This document shows, one piece after another, positions 32,595 to 42,188 of a stretch of DNA of 64,000 nucleotides (within the stretch, counting starts at the first letter, position 1; each line of letters opens with the position of its first letter). The translations under genes were made by a program, and so were the position numbers. The stretch is from Leguminivora glycinivorella. Taxonomy: Eukaryota > Arthropoda > Insecta > Lepidoptera > Tortricidae. Under the pieces are notes generated by a model. The model worked only from the letters and a program-made list of their open reading frames with translations, was not told the DNA's origin and made no database searches. Location of the stretch: positions 6,587,549-6,651,548 of the forward strand of contig NC_062990.1 of NCBI RefSeq assembly GCF_023078275.1, written 5' to 3'.

Positions 32595-32971
32595 TTAAGT
32601 GATTTATGGCGTTATTCGCTGTGTTACGTTACGGCCTAATATTGTTTATTTTTTTGACATGTGCTGTCAGAATCCTCAAATACTCGACACTAACTTAAAA
32701 CTGTATGTGGTGACAGTTTAGTATAGTATGGAGTAAATATTGACCCAGAGCTGTAAGAAGTGTAAGAACCTCTTTTTCACACATGACAGCGTCCACAAAA
32801 CGTAAAATCGTGTAATAATGGTTAAAAAAATCAAGTACTTTAAAAACAATATTTCGCTTACTTTAAACATAATCTAAAACATGTTACATTTTTGCGGATC
32901 TTCGTTAGTAAGTATTTTACGATATTAATTTATAACGCAAGATTTACTTATTATGTCATTTATCATTCATT

Positions 32972-33015
32972 TTTAACCCCCGACGCAAAAACGACGGGGT
33001 GTTATAAGTTTGACG

Positions 33016-33062
<47 letters not shown>

Positions 33063-33238
33063 GTGTGTGTCTGTCTGTGGCATCGTAGCTCCCGAACGGA
33101 TGAACCGATTTCAATTTAGTTTTTTTCATTTGAAAGCTGTGTTAGTCGGGAGTGTTCTTAGCCATGTTTCATGAAAATCGGTCCACTAGGTCGCGGTCGG
33201 GGGTTTTTTCAAAATTTTAATTTTGTGGTTAGGTTATT
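32972..33238 (+). repeat. GTCT-core interspersed repeat, complete copy
   Basis: Starts with the CCCCCGACGCAAAAACGACG hairpin, followed by 'tgttataagtttgacgtgtc', (TCTG)n, 'gtagctcccgaacgga', and ends 'aattttgtggttaggtta'. A good reference for the family in this window. Confidence 0.65.
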
Positions 33239-33642
33239 ATTTTTAAACTAGTGCTGTGGCAGAGTGTAATTACGATTTAAATGACATTTCAGTAAGTTGA
33301 TAGAAATCGTTTATTTGTTTAAGCGCCTCCTTGTCCATAGGGCCTAATCGATTCAACCAATTCGAAATTAATCATTACATTTGGCAAACGATACGTCTTA
33401 GCCACATCGTAACATACATCAAAACAAATGTGTCAAAAATGTGAACTTACGGATCCGGGACAATAGTTCTAATGAAATTCAGGAGCACGACGCTTAGCCA
33501 TATATTTCTGGTGAAGCATTATTATGTTATTCTTAAGGTTTTCACATTTATTCTTTCATTTATTATGTATGAAAATGAAAAAGATTTTTATAAAAAGTGA
33601 TTTACCTACTAAGTGGCTTTAATTAATCTTATACTATTAAAC

Positions 33643-34050
33643 GAGCAATTCTTGTATATTTATTTATTTATTTATTTATATATACAGACGATCTCGGAAA
33701 CCGCTCTAACGATTTCGCTGAAATTTGTTATGTGGGGGTTTTTGGGGGTGAAAAATCGATCCCGGAAAACGCGAATTTTCGAGTTTTCATGAGTTTTTCT
33801 TTCGCGTTTGTAAACGTAAAACATGGTCCTTAATTTCGCCGCGCGCGCATCGATTCCGCTTAGCTCAGTCGTACGAGGTCGGTCTAATGTACGCAGATAG
33901 ATCGTAGGTGTCAGGGTTTCGAATCCCGGCCAGAAATTAAGTTTTTGTTTTTTGTCTTTTTTTTTTGTATTTACAACAGTTTTTTTTTTATCTAAAGACG
34001 TGATATATTAAAATAGAACCGAGCGAAGCTCGGTCGCCCAGATATTTAAT
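33643..34050 (+). repeat. Hairpin-terminated interspersed repeat with tRNA-like segment
   Basis: A (TTTA)n-rich left part, a segment with 'gatctcggaaaccgctctaa', and a terminal hairpin ACCGAGCGAAGCTCGGT followed by CGCCCAGATATT. At 33861-33930 lies a tRNA-like run with A-box-like TAGCTCAGTCGTACGAGG and a B-box GGGTTTCGAATCCC, probably a captured tRNA-derived SINE head. The hairpin has the same GCGAAGC loop as the Helitron ends and the 102-bp satellite. Confidence 0.55.
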
Positions 34051-34653
34051 ATTTAAGCTTGCTACTGTGTAAGAATATAACGTAATCTTAAATGTAAACA
34101 AGGCAAACAGCAGTGTAGATGAACAAAAGATCAAGTTCTGTGAATCTTTGAGACGTACTATGATGACTATTATACTCCAGGTAAAAAAAATATGCACACA
34201 TGTGCGCGGGGCCACGGTTAAGACAAAAAAAAATAACAGCTGCAGTTCTTATCAGTTACGGTACATTAAATAATACTTTTAGATAGTATATTCCTTTAAA
34301 GCACTCTATTGTTTGACGAACGAGCTCAGCTATCTTACTGTGGTGGTATTTTGTAAATAATAAGTGCAGTTCCACCACGTGGTAATAAAGACAGTAAGAT
34401 TTACGAGCAGCCTTTTGTACGTGAAGCTGAGTGAAGTGAGCGATGTGTTATTTTTACATTTTGGGATTTTTTTTATTTAATCTGGATGGGGCAGATTAGA
34501 ATTTTAGTTTATTTCAATTAGTCACTTGTAAGATCCCAGTTGATCAACACTTGAAGGCCTTGACACTTTACTTTAGCGGTGAATTTAAAAGTTATTGTCG
34601 TTGTTGTTTTGTTCAGTTTTTGTATTGTTACTGTTAATGTTTGAAACTCTTAA

Positions 34654-34838
34654 GTAACAACGAAGAGAAGTTTGGTGTGGAGATATGCCACCAGAGTCGG
34701 AGATTCAGCTTTATGTACTCTCTGCAAAGATCGGACAAACAATGAGTTTCCGTGTCGTCATGGTACTACAGGATCTATCGCGAGGCATTTGACGTCAGTT
34801 CATTTGAAATCTACTGTTACTGTTACGACATCAAACGA
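34654..34838 (+). pseudogene. BED-type zinc-finger exon remnant of a hAT transposase
   Basis: An open frame of about 61 codons reads SLVWRYATRVGDSALCTLCK and then, after a short gap, a CRHG...SIARHLTSVH ending. This gives the BED-finger pattern of an aromatic VW-x-Y, C-x2-C and H-x4-H. BED fingers are the DNA-binding domains at the N-terminus of many hAT transposases and of genes domesticated from them. A consensus splice donor GTAAGT (34839-34844) closes the exon. There is no ATG in the frame before a stop at 34651, so an upstream exon or loss of the start is implied. No downstream catalytic exon was found before 36180. Lying inside a hAT-type element supports the assignment. Confidence 0.65.
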
Positions 34839-34844
34839 GTAAGT

Positions 34845-36000
34845 TAATTTTTTAAATAGGTAAAATCCATAATAAGTAAATGAAAGCAGCAGAGGTCTAA
34901 GTTTAAATACCATGAAAAAATAATTTTAAAGTTATTGCATGTAAATAGTATAACGAAGCTCACTTTATTAAGCAATGCTTTATTAAGCAATCAGTAATAA
35001 ATGGCTTAGTTTTTATATTAATTATTATTTTTGAAACAATTTGAAACAGTTTGAAACAATAAAATGATAATACTGCGCCTTGAACACTCTTAAAGTAGAC
35101 TTTTTTTACGACCATCAATCTTATTACTATATAACGTAATTACCTAATTAAATGGTGGCTATAACAGTTAAGTTGGCGTAAAATGTATAACATAATTATT
35201 AACTAGGTATGTGTTAAAATTACGTTTCCGTGGATGTCATCCTATCGTCACATTCTTAATTTTTATACTAAATTGACAAATTTCATATTCCGTTCATCAA
35301 TAATTGAATGGTACCGTGTATACTTATCTACCTATTAAATCTTATTAATCAGAGGGTAACTAGAGAGTTTTTGTCAACGAACACTGCAGACACATAATAA
35401 GCAGATTCAAAGGTATCACGGTGCATGGTTAAGCCCATATTACCATGTTAACGCATGGTATTTTTCAACTACAACCACTCAACAGATAAGCTTAACAAAG
35501 GATAAGGTATAATTAGTCATGGTATAGTGCCTTAACATAAAAGTAATATTTTAGTGAAAGTATAAGCATTTTCTGAATTTGAACTCGAAGCGTCGGTTGT
35601 AGCGTAGAGACAATGCTAACAGTGGTTATTCAATAATAAGTTGAATTTAGAATAAAATTACAACTGTTGAATACTTTTGGATAGAGTAAAAAACTCAAAT
35701 GACTGGAAGGAAACTTTATCTGAAACGGTTACCAAATCTAGCAGTTACCCTTACAAAAGGTTACCTACCCATATCGTTGGTATTTTAATAACCACTTCTA
35801 AATTAAGCCTATCGGAAACCCCGGATCGTTTATTCGGTTATATTTATTTATTACTTACATATTAATATTTGAAAAACCGCAGTATTGAATATAAATTTTA
35901 ATTCAAAAGTAATTAAGATATAACCTCACGATACCTACATTTTTATTCATAACTTATAGAGACTGCATCCGATCTTATCTTCTCTCATGAAACGCCGCTG
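34845..36000. other. Interior of the hAT-like element, no coding domain seen
   Basis: AT-rich, short frames only (largest 62 codons at 35677-35865, without recognisable motifs). If the parent element had further transposase exons, they have been deleted or decayed. Confidence 0.45.
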
Positions 36001-36685
36001 GCGGACCGGGCGTGTCACGTGAATTCGTACGTACGTACGTACGCATCTACGTGCGTACGTACGCTAATTTCACGTGATTTATTTTCACGTGACGAACGAA
36101 CCAGAAATCCGTTGCCGTGTATCACGGCAACGTGCGTACGGCTACGTGTTCACGATACACGGTCACGACCGGGAGCCCTACCTAAGGGTTACCAAAGAGA
36201 ACCAAAGATATCTCGTCCACGAACAAGAACTCTGCATCCTGTCACTGTAGACACTTTCCCCTTTTGTACTTTGATTACCGGAAAAAAGCGGCGTTCTAAG
36301 TGTCGGTGACTGTCGACTCTCCTCGCTACTAGCGCATATTTTGTCTGAGTTCGACAAACTGGTACCTACTTTGAACACTGACTTTTAATTGATTTGACTG
36401 TTTAATGTAGAACCTACTAGTCATAGCAACTCCAGTTAGCGCGTCAATCTGTGTAACCTCCTTCCCGTAACATAGCATAATTTGATTTATCAGCAAGTTA
36501 TACAAAAAGTCTTTCCTGTTCCAGCGTCCCACGCTTTTACAATCAAATATTATAATTAAAAGCACATAGTTTTTAAACTTCAGCTCACAAATAGAGACAA
36601 CTTGAACGATCCATAATTTATTTTTGGCTTTTACGTGCATTTATAAAAGCGTGTTTTATAGTGTTTTTTAAACTATTAATTTATT

Positions 36686-36845
36686 CTAATATCTGTAAAT
36701 CCTCGTTATTTCATTTACGGCCGTGTTATACATTATTTATTGAGCCGTCGTAATATTTCTTCGATAATAGGCTTATAATAATAATGCATTTGTCGGCCGG
36801 GGAGCAATCTTTATTAACTTGTTTCAATTATAATAATAAGCGTTT
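36686..36845. other. Unassigned AT-rich sequence
   Basis: No gene or repeat signature recognised. Confidence 0.35.
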
Positions 36846-36965
36846 TTTAGGGTTCCGTAGTCAACTAGGAACCCTTATAGTTTCGCCATGTCTGTCCGTC
36901 CGTCCGCGGATAATATCAGTAACTGTTAGGACTAGAAAGCTGAAGTCTCGCCTAATCCATTTTTT
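36846..36965 (+). repeat. 'AGGGTTCCGTAG' interspersed repeat, truncated
   Basis: Shares 'tagggttccgtagtcaacta' and 'agtttcgccatgtctgtc' with the fuller copy at 55857-56425. It stops shortly after the GTCC microsatellite and 'gactagaaagctgaa'. Confidence 0.65.
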
Positions 36966-37314
36966 CCATTATTACACTATGATGTTGAGTTCTACATGTA
37001 TCTACTGAACACGCCTACCATATATAACCGGTGTACACTCTATTTAACAATGCAAACATTGTAAAACATGGAAAAAATTGACCAGTTACATTTGCCCCCC
37101 AGTCGAGATGTGCCCCGCTGTACCTTATTAAATTTGGAAAAATAATGATAATATTATGATTTGTCCCAAAATCGCCCTAAAACGATTTCGAAACTGACAC
37201 TGAGATTAACCCCTCAAGTGCCTTGTCCCGTATCCGTCACAGACAATTGGGAATTTAATTAACAAATCAAAGGCTATTAATTCAGTAGCTATTAAGTTTT
37301 ATAATCGGCGTTCC
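36966..37314. other. Unassigned sequence
   Basis: No gene or recognisable element. Short frames only. Confidence 0.35.
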
Positions 37315-37472
37315 AGGGTACGTAGCCGAATGGCACAAACGCTCACGAAACGAAACGCTCGAAGATATCTATCTCTATCGCTCTTGCGTATTGGCGCGAC
37401 AGAGCCAGACTACATTTCTGCGTAGTTTCGATGGCGTTTCGTTTCGCAGAAATGCCATTCAGCTACGGGGCC
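37315..37472. mobile_element. MITE with GTAGCCGAATGGCA tips, copy 1
   Basis: Inverted tips GTAGCCGAATGGCA and (opposite strand) GTAGCTGAATGGCA enclose 'tatctatctctatcgctctt' and 'gcgtattggcgcgacagag'. A second member with the same length and core is at 60317-60473. Non-coding. Confidence 0.75.
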
Positions 37473-37495
37473 TGTGGCCCGTTTCTCGAAAGTTA

Positions 37496-37508
37496 CAAGC
37501 CTTGTATT
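37496..37508 (+). repeat. Target-site duplication of the LINE (3' side)
   Basis: CAAGCCTTGTATT here is identical to 41630-41642 on the other side of the LINE. The neighbouring bases differ, so the duplication is exactly 13 bp. Confidence 0.85.
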
Positions 37509-37604
37509 TATCTTATCTTATCTTAAATCTGCGGGGGCCCTTACGGATACACTTCGACCCATCGGGATCTTTTGTGCAATTACCCCCTACGATCCTAAGA
37601 TCCT

Positions 37605-40600
37605 TCAGCTATTCAGGAGCTTCTCGACCATCTCCACGTATCGGATGATGAGGCTCATGGGTAGCTCTCTGAAGTCCTTCGGTGCCAGGTAGCCTGCTCC
37701 AAAGTTCTTCATTCTTTGTCTGGCGAGGGCGTGACATTCACACATTAAATGTCTGACGGTCTCTTCCTCTTCGCCACACATGCGACAATCAGTGTTGTCG
37801 GCGTGTCCCATCTTGGCCAAAATTCCTTTGACCCCGTAATGGCCTGTGAACACCCCCGTTATAATTTGGAGTTGTCTTTTGCCTAGCTTCCCTAGCTTTT
37901 TGCTCCATCCAGAGTCTACCCTCTGCATAAAGAGCTTTGAATGCTTCAGACCAACCAGGGCATCCCACTCTTTTTGGTGACTAGCCTTTGTTTGGTCTTT
38001 CATAGCCATTCTGATGGTTCCTTGTGAAAGGCCCACATAAGGTTCCGGACCTATGAAGTTGTCTTCAGATCCGGCCTTGGCAAGTTCATCAGCGTTTTCA
38101 TTGCCAATGAAGCCTTCGTGCCCCGGTATCCATACCAGTTGCACCTTGTTTTGCCTTCCAAGCTTGTTAAGAGCTTGGATGCCGTTTAATACCAGTCTAG
38201 AGGTAACTCTGGGCGATGTGAAGGCTTTGAGTGCCGCTTGACTGTCGCTGAGTATATAGATAGTCTTACCTTGGATTTGTCTAACTATATTCTCATGTAC
38301 ACAGGCAATTATTGCATATGTCTCGGCTTGGAAGACCGTGGCATAATTGCCCATGCTGATACTACCACTGTAGTCATTTGCATAAATGCCTGCGCCCGTA
38401 CCAGATGCCATCTTGGACCCGTCTGTATACCAGATGATGGTGTTGTCATCAGGGGTGGGTGTCTCCAGCCCCTCCTTCCATTCGGCTCTAGTATGGACTT
38501 TGGTTTTGAAGTTTTTGTGGAAGATGAATTTCGGTTGCATTTTGTCGCAGCCCATACTCATCAGCCTTCCCATAGAATTGTTGTATTCCATGCTTGTGTG
38601 TTTAGTCTTCGGCATGCTATCGCTCCAGAGGCCTGTTAAAGCCAGCCGGTGTAGCGATTTCAGTGCCTCAGACTGTATCACTAGATGTAGCGGCGGGAGA
38701 TCCAATAGTACCTCCAATGCTGCTGTTGGCGTCGTTCTGAACGCACCCGTTATAGCCATGCATGCTGTCCTTTGTACCTTCATGAGGACATCCTTGCATG
38801 TGCTCAGTAATGTCCTTGGCCACCAGGCCAGGCTTCCGTACAGGATTATAGGTCTCACCATCATGGTGTAGATCCACCTTAGTACCTTTGGGTTTAAACC
38901 CCATGTTTTGCCGTAAGCTGACCTACACATTCCAAACACTCTAAGTGCCTTGGCTGTGGTCAGTTCGACGTGTCTTTTCCAGTTCAGTTCTTTGTCTAGT
39001 GTTACCCCTAGATATTTCACTTCATTGGAAAGTTCAAGTACCCTTCCATAGAGCCTTAGTTGCTCCATGCCAGTAAGGGCCCTTTTCCTGGTAAACGGTA
39101 CTACCACTGTTTTGCCTGGATTGATGGAGAGTTGTTGGTGGTTACACCACCTCTCCACTTGCCTCAGTGCTGTATTCATGATTTCTGACACCGTTCCCGG
39201 GAATTTCCCGTTTATGAGTATCACTAAATCATCTGCATAACCCACTGTATATACTGGGCCCTTATTTAGTTCTTCCAAAAGTGAGTTCACTACCAGGCTC
39301 CATAGAGTCGGAGAGAGAACCCCACCTTGTGGACAACCTTTTGTTGCTGTGGCTAGTAATTCTTCCCCCATGAGGGAGGACTTAATTAGCCGGCTGTTCA
39401 ACATATTACCTATCCAGCGGCAGATGGTAGGTTCTATGCCATGTTTGAGTGCAGCATTATTGATTGCACCATATGTGGTGCGATCAAAGGCACCTTCGAC
39501 ATCCAGAAATGCAGCAAGACATAGTTCTTTGTTTTCTATGGCCTGCTCCGCTCTAGTTGTCACCAGGTGTAGTGCTGTCTCCGTGGACTTGCCCGGCTGG
39601 TATGCACATTGCAAGCGGTGTAGTGGATGTCTCTTGAGCGGACCATCCCTGATGTGTCTGTCCACCAGTTTCTCCAAAGTTTTAAGCAGAAATGATGATA
39701 GACTTATGGGCCTATATGATTTGGCTTCTGTGTAATACTCTTTGCCTGGTTTGGGCAAGTATGTTACCTTTACTAACCTCCATGCACGTGGTACATGTCC
39801 GAAGGCAATACACGCTTTGTACAGTCTACTCAAGTGGGGTATAAGTACGTTAGCGCCTTCTCGTAGTAGTATGGGGTAGATTCCATCTGGCCCCGGGGCT
39901 TTATATGGCTGAAATGTCGATAATGCCCATTGTATTTTGTTGTGGTCTACTACCTTTTTCGACGTGTCCCAATTATGCCTGGTCGTGCGAGTGCACTGTT
40001 CCGTAACACTAATTGGTTCATCGTCTGGTACACTCTGATTTATTATCGAGCCTGGAAAGTGTGTGGCACACATCACCTTGAGGGTCTCTAGCCCCGTTTC
40101 AGTCATTCCACCATCACTCCTTCTAATAGAGGTGAGTGGGACTGACTTCGTTGTGGCTAGTGCCTTCGTGAGTCTCATGCCTTCCGGAATGGAACCGATT
40201 TGATCGCAGTGGTTTTTCCACGCTTTCCTTTTCGCTTTTCTCACTGCCTTGCTATACTCTGTGAGTTTTCGCGCGTAGAGCTCAAAATCATTACTTCTTT
40301 TGGCATCGTTAAAGACAGCCCTAGTTTCTTTCCTGAGTTTTGCTATCTCCGGATTCCACCAGGGTACCTTCTTCGCCAGGATTTTCTTTTCCGGGCAGTT
40401 ATTTGTCCAAGCCGTATGGACGGCTTGCCCTATTTTGTCAGCTTCAAGTTCTATGTCAATAATAGAGTTTAGCTTACCATTGGGGTTTCCCAGGTCCGCC
40501 TTAAGGTCATCCTTGAACGATAACCAGTTGGTATTCCTGGGATTCCGTTTTAGTATAACTTCTACTTTGATCTTAGTGGTATACCTAAAGCATATATATC

Positions 40601-41246
40601 TATGGTCCGATAAAGAAATCTCCCCAGAGACATGCCATGAACTAACTTTATTACTTGCGTTGTTGGACGCTAGCGTTATATCAATGACCTCACCTCGCCT
40701 AGCATTGACGAATGTCGGCTCATTGCCTTTATTCAAGAGTTGTAGTGAAGAGCTTACCAGGAATTCCAGTACCTTCTCTCCTCTTTTGTTGACATCCGAG
40801 CTTCCCCAGATGACGTGGTGTGCATTCGCATCGCAGCCGATGATCAGGTCAGTGTTCGCCCGGCTGCCGTAGTCGACGAGATCCCGCAGTTGTGTGGTGA
40901 TGGGATCCGCCGCCTCGTAAGGAAGGTAGGCTGATGAGATGACTAGTGCCTTACCCCCCCCTTTATTCTGGATCTTGACCGTGGTCAGATCCCTGGAACA
41001 GAAAGCATTTAGAAGCATAGCATCAATGCCGGTTTTAACATAAATACATGTCCTCATATTACTTTCGGAGCAGATATACAGTATCGTCCCGCCAGTACCA
41101 TTCAAGCCTCTTATCTCTCCCTTGTAAATATATGGTTCCTGAATAAGGGCAATGTCGAACTTGTCGCTTTTTAGCTGCCTGGCCAGAAGGGCAGTGGCGG
41201 CCTTATTGTGTTGTAAATTTATTTGTACACACCTTAGCCCCTCCAT
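37605..41246 (-). CDS. LINE ORF2: endonuclease, reverse transcriptase, RNase H
   Basis: 1,213 codons from ATG (41246-41244) with no interruption. Residues 1-220 form an apurinic-type endonuclease (QEPY at 36-39, GCDANAHH at 137-144, IDIT near 188-191, SDHR at 213-216), which nicks target DNA. The RT follows, with PGPDGIYP, SYRPISL, the FLDVEGAFD motif, GCPQGGVLSP and catalytic YADD at 670-673. A type I RNase H starts at WYTDGSK (939-945) and includes LSDSQAAL and NENADELAK. A C-terminal C-x2-C-x8-H-x4-C zinc finger follows. Carrying both an APE endonuclease and RNase H fits the LOA or I group. LOA is my preference from the N-terminal INLQHNKAAT motif. ORF1's stop lies 8 bases upstream, so reinitiation is likely. 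All catalytic residues visible to me are present. Confidence 0.9.
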   Translation of the reverse strand: MEGLRCVQINLQHNKAATALLARQLKSDKFDIALIQEPYIYKGEIRGLNGTGGTILYICSESNMRTCIYVKTGIDAMLLNAFCSRDLTTVKIQNKGGGKALVISSAYLPYEAADPITTQLRDLVDYGSRANTDLIIGCDANAHHVIWGSSDVNKRGEKVLEFLVSSSLQLLNKGNEPTFVNARRGEVIDITLASNNASNKVSSWHVSGEISLSDHRYICFRYTTKIKVEVILKRNPRNTNWLSFKDDLKADLGNPNGKLNSIIDIELEADKIGQAVHTAWTNNCPEKKILAKKVPWWNPEIAKLRKETRAVFNDAKRSNDFELYARKLTEYSKAVRKAKRKAWKNHCDQIGSIPEGMRLTKALATTKSVPLTSIRRSDGGMTETGLETLKVMCATHFPGSIINQSVPDDEPISVTEQCTRTTRHNWDTSKKVVDHNKIQWALSTFQPYKAPGPDGIYPILLREGANVLIPHLSRLYKACIAFGHVPRAWRLVKVTYLPKPGKEYYTEAKSYRPISLSSFLLKTLEKLVDRHIRDGPLKRHPLHRLQCAYQPGKSTETALHLVTTRAEQAIENKELCLAAFLDVEGAFDRTTYGAINNAALKHGIEPTICRWIGNMLNSRLIKSSLMGEELLATATKGCPQGGVLSPTLWSLVVNSLLEELNKGPVYTVGYADDLVILINGKFPGTVSEIMNTALRQVERWCNHQQLSINPGKTVVVPFTRKRALTGMEQLRLYGRVLELSNEVKYLGVTLDKELNWKRHVELTTAKALRVFGMCRSAYGKTWGLNPKVLRWIYTMMVRPIILYGSLAWWPRTLLSTCKDVLMKVQRTACMAITGAFRTTPTAALEVLLDLPPLHLVIQSEALKSLHRLALTGLWSDSMPKTKHTSMEYNNSMGRLMSMGCDKMQPKFIFHKNFKTKVHTRAEWKEGLETPTPDDNTIIWYTDGSKMASGTGAGIYANDYSGSISMGNYATVFQAETYAIIACVHENIVRQIQGKTIYILSDSQAALKAFTSPRVTSRLVLNGIQALNKLGRQNKVQLVWIPGHEGFIGNENADELAKAGSEDNFIGPEPYVGLSQGTIRMAMKDQTKASHQKEWDALVGLKHSKLFMQRVDSGWSKKLGKLGKRQLQIITGVFTGHYGVKGILAKMGHADNTDCRMCGEEEETVRHLMCECHALARQRMKNFGAGYLAPKDFRELPMSLIIRYVEMVEKLLNS

Positions 41247-41254
41247 TACGGCGG

Positions 41255-41629
41255 TTAGTGTTTGGTGGTGCTGAGATCAGCGGCCACCTCCTGGACCGTG
41301 TTGTCGCAGGACATGGGCGAAGTGGTGCCCTCCAGGTAGAGTTCTTCCAGACCGCGCAGGTCCTCCGAGCCCGCCATCGACGAGATCGGTGACGACTCTC
41401 GGGCCCAGCGCAGCCCAGCGAGACTCTCCCCGACTAGCACCACTTCCCCCGCCTCCGACCGGTCCCCAGCCACCTCCGCAGGAGCGCCAGGCGGCGCGTC
41501 CCGCTCCGGGGCCTCCCCCGTCGCCGCCCCCGCGGCGCCCGCAGCCTTGTCGGCCGCCGAGTCCCCCTCCCCCCCGTCCGTACCGGGCTCCACCCCAGCC
41601 TCTTCATGCTCACGCTCCTTGCCCACGCC
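41255..41629 (-). pseudogene. LINE ORF1 (Gag-like), 3' end only
   Basis: About 124 codons of the C-terminal part of ORF1 remain, rich in Ala, Gly, Glu and Pro, with a final acidic segment and TAA at 41257-41255. The frame continues upstream into flanking foldback DNA to give a 200-codon frame (41857-41255), but the first 76 codons come from the insertion site, so this is a chance fusion. No nucleic-acid-binding zinc knuckles are in the remaining part. Without them the copy probably cannot package its own RNA. Confidence 0.65.
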
Positions 41630-41737
41630 CAAGCCTTGTATTACAAGTGTGTTTCCATGACAACCCATACGATTTGACACTTCGCTCACTTGTAATACAA
41701 GGCTTGTACCTTTCGAGAAACGGGCCACTGCATGGTT

Positions 41738-41862
41738 AGCATATGATTGCCGCGAGATTATGTCGCCGCGAGATAGACTACCCGTCCTTATGTCATTAAT
41801 ACAGTTAGAAGAAGACGTGTCATCTATCTCGCGGCGACATACTCTCGCGGCCATCATATGCT
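41738..41862. mobile_element. MITE with TAGCATATGAT tips (125 bp)
   Basis: About 40-bp inverted arms sharing TATGTCGCCGCGAGATAGA and TAGCATATGAT enclose a short unique core. It lies 10 bp from the preceding foldback. Non-coding. Confidence 0.75.
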
Positions 41863-42184
41863 AGGCCTACTGGTCTTAAATCATAAACCAAAGATTAAAG
41901 TTTTTATACAAAATCCAGGAAACCATTGATAACAAAAAGCAAAAACAAATGCTGATAAACTTTATTTCCATATCACTACATGTCAAAGTTTCCCAAAGTT
42001 TTGACAGGAACACCGCAGGCCCCATACTAGCGGTATTAATATCTTTTGACAGGCTATAATAGCCCTTATTGGGGGGTGGTAGAGTTTAGAATGTAGAGCT
42101 GGCTTATTATGCCGGTTCCCGTTTAGTTTTCTTTTGTTGTGAATATACTGTTAGAAGAAATGGCGAACTTGAAAATAAAATTAT
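41863..42184. other. Unassigned sequence
   Basis: No gene. 'ataaactttatttccatat' near 41953 could be the reverse complement of a retroelement tail, but nothing else supports this. Confidence 0.35.
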
Positions 42185-42188
42185 AATA

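Larger units (their letters stand above)
31826..36180 (+). mobile_element. hAT-like transposon, non-autonomous, 4,355 bp
   Basis: Both ends read TAGGGCTC inward. The 8-bp host sequence CCTAAGGG is duplicated exactly at 31818-31825 and 36181-36188. An 8-bp duplication and a TAGGG tip are characteristic of the hAT superfamily. Subterminal regions are rich in CACGTGA and TACG repeats, and both ends contain the identical inverted 16-mer ATTCACGTGACACGCC (31959-31974, 36009-36024), 133 and 156 bp from the tips, plausible transposase-binding sites. Only a BED zinc-finger exon remains of any transposase. The catalytic and C-terminal dimerisation domains were not found. Later insertions (Helitron, GTCT repeat, hairpin repeat) lie inside it. 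Confidence 0.8.
31590..36685. mobile_element. Foldback cassette C, split by a 4.36-kb hAT-like element
   Basis: The left arm (31590-31825) and the right part (36181-36685) are halves of the cassette seen at 10169 and 24234. Joining them at CCTAAGGG recreates the continuous cassette sequence at 24480-24500. This precise interruption defines the ends of the hAT-like element. Confidence 0.8.
37509..41629 (-). mobile_element. LOA/R1-like LINE, nearly full length
   Basis: Minus-strand non-LTR retrotransposon of 4,121 bp bounded by a 13-bp target duplication. It contains the end of ORF1, an intact ORF2, a short 3' UTR and a tail of (TAAGA)n type (plus strand 'tatcttatcttatctta' at 37509). The 5' end is truncated within ORF1. 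An exact duplication and uninterrupted ORF2 indicate a recent insertion. Confidence 0.85.
37475..41727. mobile_element. Foldback element (TGGCCCGTTTCTCGAAA tips) split by a LINE
   Basis: The left arm (37475-37508) and right arm (41680-41727) are inverted copies with tips TGGCCCGTTTCTCGAAA and a shared ACAAGCCTTGTATTACAAGT block. Without the LINE (37509-41629 plus one 13-bp duplicate) the foldback is about 120 bp long. The LINE therefore landed in an existing foldback. Confidence 0.75.

Noticed and set aside
33190..33240. Telomeric repeats (TTAGG) suggested by 'ggttaggtta'
   Set aside because: Only two imperfect units, and always the fixed end of the GTCT repeat family.
33861..33930. Functional tRNA gene
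   Set aside because: Only the A- and B-box regions are tRNA-like. No acceptor stem or convincing anticodon arm can be folded.
41389..41739. Proline-rich plus-strand frame
   Set aside because: It is the antisense shadow of the Ala/Gly/Glu-rich LINE ORF1 end.
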